Below, piece after piece: positions 1 through 4,723 of a stretch of DNA of 5,348 nucleotides. Each line of letters opens with the position of its first letter. Within the stretch, counting starts at the first letter, position 1. The stretch is from positions 1 to 5,348 of the forward strand of contig JAAYGO010000195.1 of the NCBI GenBank assembly GCA_012727685.1, written 5' to 3'. The notes under the pieces were generated by a model. It did not search any database. It saw nothing but the letters and a program-made list of their open reading frames with translations, and had not been told where the DNA came from. A program made the translations under genes and the position numbers. The DNA is from Bacillota bacterium. Lineage in GTDB: Bacteria > Bacillota > Dethiobacteria > DTU022.

Positions 1-54
1 AACATCTCACTTCCCACTTCTCATCAGCCAGGCCTTGGTTCGCCTGCCTCCAAT

Positions 55-86
55 GGGGACAGACCTACGCTTGCAGGTCTGTCCCC
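55..86. repeat. REP-like palindrome with 12-bp perfect arms
   Basis: The left arm GGGGACAGACCT (55-66) and the right arm AGGTCTGTCCCC (75-86) are exact reverse complements separated by eight bases. There is no T-tract on either side, which argues against an intrinsic terminator. GGGGACA-containing palindromes of this style resemble dispersed intergenic REP-type repeats, but that family assignment is inference from memory; only the palindrome itself is seen. Confidence 0.7.
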
Positions 87-117
87 TGACCTTAGATCCA
101 CTCGTTCACAGTCGCTC

Positions 118-240
118 CAGCTCTCAGTGACAATAGGACACAGTTCTTTATCCCCTGATGGTGTCCCTGCCGGGCGGGGACATGGCCATCTACTCTGAAA
201 CTTGGCCTTAATCGCTTGCCGCTCTTGTCACTGAGGCCTG
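118..240. repeat. MITE-like segment bounded by imperfect inverted repeats
   Basis: Positions 118-133 and 225-240 are inverted repeats matching at 14 of 16 positions, with an uninterrupted 11-bp core (CTCAGTGACAA at 123-133; complement at 225-235). They enclose about 90 bp with no coding potential, including a 9-bp hairpin with a CGG loop at 162-182 (one G-T pair). Short non-coding DNA with terminal inverted repeats fits a miniature transposable element or a structured intergenic repeat. No obvious target-site duplication was found beside the ends, so the mobile origin is only a suggestion. Confidence 0.45.
147..193. repeat. Intergenic repeat, copy A (hairpin-containing)
   Basis: The 28 bases 164-191 match 1513-1540 at 22 of 28 positions in the same orientation, including the shared block ACATGGCC followed by A or G and TCT. 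Weaker similarity with a one-base indel continues leftwards to about 147. The copy contains the hairpin TGTCCCTGC-CGG-GCGGGGACA at 162-182. Copies A and B lie on opposite sides of apbE. Confidence 0.5.
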
Positions 241-269
241 CACTTAAGGATACATCCTAACTGCCTTGT

Positions 270-1355
270 TTACCGCAGCTCCAGCTTGTCCTTGAGCCCC
301 GTGGAAACAAGCACCTCCAGATCCGGGGTAACCAGGACCGCCTCCACGCCGGGGAGAGATTCCACCAGGGCCAGCCCCCGCTCCGGTCCCAGGACAAAGA
401 CGGCGGTAGAAAGGGCGTCAGCCTCCATGGCCGAAAGCGCCACGATGGTCACGCTGGCCAGGCTGGAAGCCGGCAAGCCGGTCGCCGGATCGAGAATGTG
501 GTGATAGCGTTTGCCGTCCACCGTAAAGGCGCGCTCGTAATCGCCCGAGGTGACCACGGCGCCGCCGGAGAGGGGCAGCACCCCGATCAGTTGGCCGGCC
601 TCGCGCGGATGCCGGATCCCGATCCGCCAGGGAGAGCCGTCCGGCCTCGGGCCGAGCAGACAGATATCGCCGCCCGCCGAAAGGCAAGCGTGTTGGATGC
701 CGGCATCGGCAAGCCTGGCTAGGGCCTGGTCCACGATATAGCCCTTGGCAATACCGCCCAGGTCCAGCCCCATCCCCGCCACGGGCAAGAAAACCGTGCC
801 CGCTGCGCGGTCGACGGCAACCTGCCGGTAATCCACCAGGAGAAGGGTCTCCTTGATCTCAGTCTCCGAAGGCACCCGGGGCTGTTTTCCCAGGAATCCC
901 CACCGGTCCAGCAGCGGGGAGATGGTCGGATCAAAGGCGCCGTTGCTCAAAGAAGCGAACTTAAGCGCCGCCTCGAGGACGGCAATGGTCTCGGGCGCGA
1001 CCCGGACCGCCGCCGCACCGGCCGCCTCGTTAACCCGGTTCACATCGCTTGCGGGGATGCTGCGGCTAAGCAGCTGCTCGAGGCGCGCCATCTCGGCAAA
1101 GGCTTTCGCTTTCGCGGCCTCGGCCTCACTGCGGCTCGCAGCGTGAAGGGCCAGCTCGATCCCGGTATCCATGGCCAGGTGATGATAAGTGAAGATCTCC
1201 CCGGCCGCCCGGTTGACGGTCGTGAAATAAACGGCGGCAGCCATGATAATGGCGATTCCGGCCAGGAAAAGGGCCGGACCGGAAAACCTGCGCCGGCGCG
1301 GGAGCTTCTCTTCATGTTCCCTGTTTTGATCGGCCGCGGCTTGATTTTCGGTCAT
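270..1355 (-). CDS. apbE: ApbE, FAD:protein FMN transferase
   Basis: ApbE transfers FMN from FAD to a threonine of target flavoproteins in a Mg2+-dependent reaction; RnfG and RnfD are the evident targets here. The 361-residue length suits the family. Residues about 24-46 form one membrane segment after an arginine-rich stretch (20-23), with no lipobox cysteine, so the enzyme is probably membrane-tethered with its catalytic part outside, where RnfG is also expected. Family signatures are intact: DLGGIAKGYIVD (198-209), AGGD (227-230), TSGDYER (269-275), HHILDPATGLP (285-295) and the metal-site-like ADALST (312-317). The ATG start is preceded by AGAGGA only 2 bases away, a tighter and weaker site than those of the rnf genes. 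The gene lies 354 bp beyond rnfB and probably has its own promoter. The function call is firm; start choice is fairly sure because the next Met residues lie within or after the membrane segment. Confidence 0.95.
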   Translation of the reverse strand: MTENQAAADQNREHEEKLPRRRRFSGPALFLAGIAIIMAAAVYFTTVNRAAGEIFTYHHLAMDTGIELALHAASRSEAEAAKAKAFAEMARLEQLLSRSIPASDVNRVNEAAGAAAVRVAPETIAVLEAALKFASLSNGAFDPTISPLLDRWGFLGKQPRVPSETEIKETLLLVDYRQVAVDRAAGTVFLPVAGMGLDLGGIAKGYIVDQALARLADAGIQHACLSAGGDICLLGPRPDGSPWRIGIRHPREAGQLIGVLPLSGGAVVTSGDYERAFTVDGKRYHHILDPATGLPASSLASVTIVALSAMEADALSTAVFVLGPERGLALVESLPGVEAVLVTPDLEVLVSTGLKDKLELR

Positions 1356-1357
1356 TT

Positions 1358-1367
1358 TCCTCTTTCC
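1358..1367 (-). promoter_or_regulatory. Ribosome binding site of apbE
   Basis: The minus strand reads GGAAAGAGGA, leaving two bases before the ATG at 1355. AGAGGA is close to the start; GGAAAG is an alternative at better spacing. Either is weaker than the GGAGGTG-like sites of the rnf genes, so apbE is likely translated at a lower rate, consistent with a catalytic maturation factor. Confidence 0.45.
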
Positions 1368-1386
1368 ATGCTCTCATCTAGCAATT

Positions 1387-1416
1387 ACTATACCATCTGC
1401 GGCATGGATATAACAA
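1387..1416 (-). promoter_or_regulatory. Probable sigma-A promoter for apbE
   Basis: On the minus strand a -35-like TTGTTA (1411-1416) is followed by an 18-bp spacer and a -10 box TATAGT (1387-1392), one mismatch from consensus. The bases TGG just before the -10 give an extended -10 element. The predicted transcription start near 1380 leaves a leader of about 25 bases before the apbE ATG. Its placement after the terminator supports independent expression of apbE. No operator was recognised. Confidence 0.5.
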
Positions 1417-1494
1417 GGGCAAATGCATGGCTTTTTTCCTTGTTTTATCCTGAAAGGCTGTAGCCGGATTCAGCTCCTCAACCTCTCCCTGTCC

Positions 1495-1540
1495 CCCCAT
1501 TGCCCCAATGGCTCCCCACCTGGTGGGAACATGGCCGTCT
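1495..1540. repeat. Intergenic repeat, copy B
   Basis: This is the second copy of the repeat at 147-193, best conserved over 1513-1540 (22 of 28). The equivalent hairpin is CCCAC-CTG-GTGGG at 1515-1527. Relative to copy A, one stem pair is G-C in A and A-T in B, and another is T-G in A and C-G in B, so pairing is kept despite base change; one pair (1514-1528) is lost. A second small hairpin, CCATTG-CCC-CAATGG, lies at 1497-1511. Confidence 0.5.
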
Positions 1541-1546
1541 TTTTCA

Positions 1547-1608
1547 AAATGCGCTTCAGCGAGACCAATCGTATGGCTGCGGCTGACGCATCAAGGCTGA
1601 AGCGATTT
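1547..1608. repeat. Long stem-loop between rnf terminator and apbE
   Basis: CGCTTCAGC (1552-1560) and GCTGAAGCG (1596-1604) are perfect inverted repeats 35 bases apart. The pairing continues outward by four A-T pairs after one bulged G at 1551, giving about 13 pairs. There is no convincing T-tract on either strand after the stem. It could be a leader or trailer structure, part of the intergenic repeat next to it, or a protein-binding site; nothing in the sequence decides among these. Confidence 0.45.
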
Positions 1609-1641
1609 AATCAAAAATGGCGGGAGCATTCCCCCGCCATT
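1606..1641 (-). terminator. Intrinsic terminator of the rnf operon
   Basis: On the minus strand AATGGCGGG (1633-1641) pairs with CCCGCCATT (1616-1624) across an 8-base loop, and is followed directly by a T-rich run (TTTTTGATTAAAT, stem end included). It lies about 70 bp past the rnfB stop. On the plus strand the same stem is followed by a T6 run only after about nine bases, so the minus-strand reading is preferred. It separates rnfB from apbE. Confidence 0.75.
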
Positions 1642-1709
1642 ACGCATCTCTTTTTTGATTTGTCGAAATTGATGATTACGGCCTATTTTCATCGCCTTGT
1701 GAAGCGCGT

Positions 1710-2561
1710 TCAGGCGGACGCCGAAGCCGCCGCCTTGGCCGTAGGTGCATTTTTAGCCGCGCCCTTTTCACGGCGCGGGTGGATGGTGCCGGGGCGGCAC
1801 TTCAAGACGCACTTTCCGCAATCATCGCATTTGGCCAGGTCGATCACGGCCAGGTTGTTTTCCATGGCGATCGCTTCCCTGGGGCAGGCCTTGACACAAG
1901 CCCGGCAGGCCATGCAGCCCACCTCGCAGGCCTGGGTAACCGCCTTGCCGCGGGCATGGGAATTGCACAGGACCAGGTGTCCCTGGTCTCCTTGCGGCAG
2001 CATCTTGATTATACCGCGCGGGCAGGCGCGGGCACAGAGGCCGCAGCCGGTGCACTGTTTTTCGTCCACCACCGGCAAACCATTGCGGCCCATGGCGATG
2101 GCGTCAAAGGGACAGGCGCGCACGCAACTGCCCAGTCCGAGACAACCATCGGCGCAGGCTTTAAAGCCGCCGCCGTATTTTTCGGCCACAGCGCAGTCCT
2201 TAATGCCGTCATAGACAAACAGGTCCCGGGCTTTATTTTTATCGCCCAGGCAGAAGACGGTTGCCACCATGGGCACCGTGGCGGCTGCTTCCTGGCCGAG
2301 CGCCGCGGCGATGGCCGCGGCGGCGCCGCTGCCGCCGGGGATGCAGCCGTTAGTGGGAGCCTTCCCTTCCACCACCGCCTCGGCAAAGTTATTACAGCCG
2401 GCATAACCGCAGGCACCGCAGTTTGCGCCGGGCAGCGCCTCCCGGACGGCTTCCACGCGGGAATCCGATTCAACGGTAAAAAACCGGGCTACCACGCCCA
2501 GCAGAGCCCCGAAAACCAGGGCCACCCCGCCCAAGGCCGCTACGGCATATAATATTTGCAT
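1710..2561 (-). CDS. rnfB: RnfB, iron-sulfur subunit of Rnf complex
   Basis: RnfB is thought to accept electrons from reduced ferredoxin at the cytoplasmic face and pass them to the membrane core. The 283-residue protein starts with a membrane anchor (about 4-26). A four-Cys Fe4S domain follows (C48, C51, C56, C73). Then come two ferredoxin-type modules: C136/C140/C146/C150 with C170/C173/C176/C180, and C216/C219/C222/C226 with C245/C248/C251/C255. This predicts five [4Fe-4S] clusters. The last motif ends Cys-Arg-Pro rather than Cys-Pro. Extra cysteines lie at 104, 123, 199 and 212. The C-terminus (about 262-283) is an Ala/Lys-rich tail, likely disordered. The ATG has a GAGGTGA site (2568-2574) six bases upstream. 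It is the last gene of the operon, followed by a terminator. Confidence 0.96.
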   Translation of the reverse strand: MQILYAVAALGGVALVFGALLGVVARFFTVESDSRVEAVREALPGANCGACGYAGCNNFAEAVVEGKAPTNGCIPGGSGAAAAIAAALGQEAAATVPMVATVFCLGDKNKARDLFVYDGIKDCAVAEKYGGGFKACADGCLGLGSCVRACPFDAIAMGRNGLPVVDEKQCTGCGLCARACPRGIIKMLPQGDQGHLVLCNSHARGKAVTQACEVGCMACRACVKACPREAIAMENNLAVIDLAKCDDCGKCVLKCRPGTIHPRREKGAAKNAPTAKAAASASA

Positions 2562-2638
2562 GGTTTTTCACCTCACCGACATGAATCATGAATAATGCAA
2601 TCCAATAGAATTCGAAAAAACTAATCTTAATCGCCTGC

Positions 2639-3220
2639 CTAAAGGCTGAGCATCCCTTTAAAGCCCATAAAGGCCAGGGAGAGGATGCCGGCGGTGATGA
2701 GCGTAATCGCGGTACCCTGCAGGGGGCGGGGAATTTTCGCGAATTCCAGCCGCTCCCTGATCCCGGCCATAATCAGCAAGGCCAGGGAGAAACCGATCGC
2801 CGCGGCGATGCCGAAGACCACAGCCTCAACCAGCGTAAATTCCTCCTGCACCGCCAGCAGGGCTACGGCCAACACCGCGCAGTTGGTGGTGATCAGCGGC
2901 AGAAAGATGCCCAGGCCCTGGTAAAGGGTCGGGCTGATCTTGCGCAAAACGGTCTCCACCAGCTGGACCAGGGAGGCGATAATTAAGATAAAGGCCACGA
3001 TCTGCAGATACTGCAGCTCCAGCGGAGTGAGAACATAGGTATAGACCAGCCAGGTGGCCAGGGTGGCCAGGGTCATGACAAATACCACGGCCATGCTCAT
3101 GCCCACGGCGGTCTCCATCTTCCGGGATACCCCCACAAAGGGGCAGATCCCGAAAAAGCGCTGTAATACGAAGTTATCGACTAATATATAGATAAAGATG
3201 ATGGAAAGCAGCTTTTCCAT
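2639..3220 (-). CDS. rnfA: RnfA, membrane subunit of Rnf complex
   Basis: RnfA is an integral membrane subunit, homologous to RnfE with inverted topology, and with it forms the core that conducts electrons across the membrane. The 193 residues match the usual family length and contain about six hydrophobic segments. Two conserved cysteines are visible, C26 in FFGICPFVGVSRK and C114 in TTNCAVL; in characterised Rnf complexes the equivalent RnfA and RnfE cysteines share a [2Fe-2S] cluster. A Met nine residues upstream (3247) is in frame, but the chosen ATG gives the family N-terminus MEKLLSIIFIYI and has GGGAGGG (3226-3232) five bases before it. It lies 35 bp after rnfE; 77 relatively AT-rich bases separate it from rnfB. 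Confidence 0.96.
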   Translation of the reverse strand: MEKLLSIIFIYILVDNFVLQRFFGICPFVGVSRKMETAVGMSMAVVFVMTLATLATWLVYTYVLTPLELQYLQIVAFILIIASLVQLVETVLRKISPTLYQGLGIFLPLITTNCAVLAVALLAVQEEFTLVEAVVFGIAAAIGFSLALLIMAGIRERLEFAKIPRPLQGTAITLITAGILSLAFMGFKGMLSL

Positions 3221-3225
3221 AGCGA

Positions 3226-3232
3226 CCCTCCC
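3226..3232 (-). promoter_or_regulatory. Ribosome binding site deciding the rnfA start
   Basis: GGGAGGG on the minus strand sits five bases before the ATG at 3220. The upstream in-frame ATG at 3247 has only AGCCGGTAAA before it, so the shorter 193-residue protein is preferred. Confidence 0.75.
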
Positions 3233-3255
3233 GCTTTCTAAAAGCATTTTACCGG

Positions 3256-3876
3256 CTACTTCACGTTCAACCGTTTAAAGATAAAATTCATTCCGCCCAG
3301 CAGCAGGCCCAGGAGAATAAAGGCGCCGGGCGGCAGGGCAAACAGCCGCATCGGTTCAAAATTGGGGCCGAAGAGCTGCGTCACCGCAGCGGTTTCCGCC
3401 AGGATCGTGCCGCTGCCGATCACTTCCCGCAAAGTGGAAATGATGAGCAGGGCAATCGTAAAGCCGAGGCCAATGCCGATGCCGTCAAAGAGGGAACGCA
3501 GCACCGGCTGTTTGCTGGCGAATGCTTCCGCCCTTCCTAAAATAATGCAGTTAACCACGATCAAGGGAATAAACACGCCGAGCGCTTCGTAAAGATTCGG
3601 CTGGAAAGCCTTCAGCAGCATCTCGATTATCGTTACGAAGCTGGCGATAATCACAATAAAACAGGGGATGCGCACCTGTTCGGGAATAAAGCGGCGCAGG
3701 CTGGAGATCACAACGTTGGAGCAGATTAAGACCGCCGCTGTCGCCACTCCCATCCCCAGTCCGTTGATCACGAAGGTTGTGATCGCCAGCACCGGGCACA
3801 TGCCCAGCACCAGCCGGAAGGTGGGGTTGTCGGTGACGATCCCCCGAAAAATGTCCCGCAGGTAAATGTTATTCAT
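3256..3876 (-). CDS. rnfE: RnfE, membrane subunit of Rnf complex
   Basis: RnfE pairs with RnfA in the membrane core of the ferredoxin:NAD+ oxidoreductase. The 206-residue protein has about six hydrophobic segments and family motifs NPTFRLVLGMCPVLA (17-31), VNCIILGRAEAF (109-120) and GFTIALLIISTLRE (138-151). C27 and C110 are the counterparts of the RnfA cysteines C26 and C114 and are expected ligands of the shared [2Fe-2S] centre. The frame stays open 23 residues further upstream, to 3945, but that extension (rich in Pro, Lys, Glu) lies inside rnfG and is not family sequence. The chosen ATG has GGAGGTGA (3882-3889) five bases upstream. The start overlaps the rnfG stop by 8 bp, suggesting translational coupling. 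Confidence 0.96.
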   Translation of the reverse strand: MNNIYLRDIFRGIVTDNPTFRLVLGMCPVLAITTFVINGLGMGVATAAVLICSNVVISSLRRFIPEQVRIPCFIVIIASFVTIIEMLLKAFQPNLYEALGVFIPLIVVNCIILGRAEAFASKQPVLRSLFDGIGIGLGFTIALLIISTLREVIGSGTILAETAAVTQLFGPNFEPMRLFALPPGAFILLGLLLGGMNFIFKRLNVK

Positions 3877-4723
3877 CGGTTTCACCTCCGGTTTCACCTC
3901 CGCCTTCAAGGGCTTTTTGCAGGGCGTCACGCACGGCGGCAACAATGCCTTCCGCGCTCATCGTGGCGCCGGTTTTCGTGTCTATATCCAGGGACTGTTC
4001 TGCCATGATCCGTTCGGGAATCAGGGGGTATGATTCCGCAAAATAGGTGGGCGTCTCGCTCTGGGCGACGACCTTGATCTCGGTGATGATCCCGCCCTCC
4101 ACGGTAACCTCCACCGTTATATTATCAAACGCCCCCCTGCCGGTTCCCCTGTAAGTGCCGTCGGGAACGGCGGTAATATCGATGACCTCCTCTTCAAAGG
4201 AGAGGTATGAATAGGCGATCGTTTCCAGCGTGCGCCGGACGGCGCCGATCATGGCGCTGGTGCTCACGGTAGCGCCGCTGACGGTATGAACATCCGTGCC
4301 GATTTCAATCGGATCTTCAAAAGTCTTGCCGATAAACTGGCCCTGGAAATCGGGTGTGGTAACCACATCGCCGATCCCCGGGGTCTCGGCATGGCTGATC
4401 ACCCGCATCCCGATAATTTTTCCGGCGCTGTCGACGGCCAGGTTGAAGGTAATCAGGCCGCCGTAGCCCTGCTGCTGGGCGGTGGCGACGACGCCGATCA
4501 AGTTGCCGGAGGCATCATAAATCAGATCATATTTTTCGCCTTCAGCCTCTTCGGTCTTCACATCGCTCAGGGCGGGGAAAAACTCCCGTAAAGCCTTCAT
4601 ATAATCCTCTGCCTCGCGCGCGGCGATGATCGGGGCGGTCCAGTTATGCACCGCCGTCAGCAAAGCCCCCGATACAATGCCGACTACGGCGAGGGTTAAA
4701 GCCAGGCGCAAGATATTACGCAC
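3869..4723 (-). CDS. rnfG: RnfG, with tandem FMN-binding domains
   Basis: RnfG carries covalent FMN on the outer face of the membrane and relays electrons within Rnf. Residues about 5-25 form the membrane anchor. The first FMN-binding domain (about 73-168) has the RnfG signatures QGYGGLITFNLAVD and HAETPGIGD and the site HTVSGAT with the modified Thr expected at 152. A second domain of the same type follows (about 187-268), starting PDGTYRGTGRGAFDN and ending in DTKTGAT with Thr254. At 284 residues the protein is far longer than the usual RnfG of roughly 180-215. The first site has His146 (codon CAT) where the flavinylation motif usually has Asp. The tail is GGGETGGETDE, partly made by a 12-bp tandem duplication. 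The start is GTG, 7 bases after GGGGAGGTG (4731-4739), and overlaps the rnfD stop by 8 bp. Confidence 0.95.
   Translation of the reverse strand: MRNILRLALTLAVVGIVSGALLTAVHNWTAPIIAAREAEDYMKALREFFPALSDVKTEEAEGEKYDLIYDASGNLIGVVATAQQQGYGGLITFNLAVDSAGKIIGMRVISHAETPGIGDVVTTPDFQGQFIGKTFEDPIEIGTDVHTVSGATVSTSAMIGAVRRTLETIAYSYLSFEEEVIDITAVPDGTYRGTGRGAFDNITVEVTVEGGIITEIKVVAQSETPTYFAESYPLIPERIMAEQSLDIDTKTGATMSAEGIVAAVRDALQKALEGGGETGGETDE
3878..3901 (-). repeat. Tandem 12-bp duplication at rnfG/rnfE junction
   Basis: Two perfect adjacent copies of GGAGGTGAAACC (minus strand; 3890-3901 and 3878-3889) encode Gly-Gly-Glu-Thr twice at the rnfG C-terminus. The copy nearer rnfE supplies its Shine-Dalgarno sequence, so the duplication also places a second SD-like sequence 12 bases further upstream. 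Confidence 0.85.

Larger units (their letters stand above)
1..269. other. Non-coding, repeat-rich region downstream of apbE
   Basis: No open reading frame with a plausible start, ribosome binding site or recognisable product was found here on either strand. The stretch is dominated by inverted repeats, listed separately: a palindrome at 55-86 and a segment bounded by inverted repeats at 118-240 with an internal hairpin at 162-182. The heptamer GGGGACA or its complement occurs at 55-61, 80-86 and 176-182. No stem followed by a T-tract was found on the minus strand, so I cannot point to a terminator for apbE; transcription may read into the repeats. Confidence 0.7.
1356..1709. other. Intergenic region between rnfB and apbE
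   Basis: These 354 bp contain no supported gene. In the direction of transcription (minus strand) they hold an intrinsic terminator (1606-1641), a long stem-loop (1547-1608), repeat copy B (1495-1540) and a probable promoter for apbE (1387-1416). I looked for conserved cores of FMN, cobalamin and c-di-GMP riboswitches and saw none. A long plus-strand reading frame crosses this region but runs opposite rnfB and has no family resemblance. Confidence 0.6.

Noticed and set aside
40..49. Ten-base match between 40-49 and 2631-2640
   Set aside because: It is short, does not extend to either side and shares no context, so chance is a sufficient explanation.
243..259. Small inverted repeat after the apbE stop as a terminator
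   Set aside because: The stem is only about four pairs and no T-tract follows it on the minus strand.
1368..1370. ATG just upstream of apbE opening a five-codon frame that overlaps the apbE start
   Set aside because: It has no clear ribosome binding site, and such a short frame arises easily by chance.
1423..2214. Plus-strand open frame of 263 codons
   Set aside because: It lies largely antisense to rnfB, whose cysteine motifs are unmistakable; its own translation has no recognisable domain and no good ribosome binding site.
1779..2552. Plus-strand open frame of 257 codons
   Set aside because: It is wholly antisense to rnfB and is explained by GC-rich codon use leaving the opposite strand free of stops.
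2562..2638. Possible promoter in the AT-rich rnfA-rnfB gap
   Set aside because: The best -10-like hexamer (CATTAT) has no acceptable -35 partner, and no terminator precedes it, so rnfB is taken as part of the operon.
3221..3247. Longer RnfA start giving 202 residues
   Set aside because: It lacks a ribosome binding site, while the internal ATG at 3220 has GGGAGGG at good spacing and gives the usual 193 residues.
3877..3945. Longer RnfE start giving a 229-residue protein
   Set aside because: The extra 23 residues lie inside rnfG, do not resemble the family N-terminus, and the downstream ATG has a much better ribosome binding site and fits family length.
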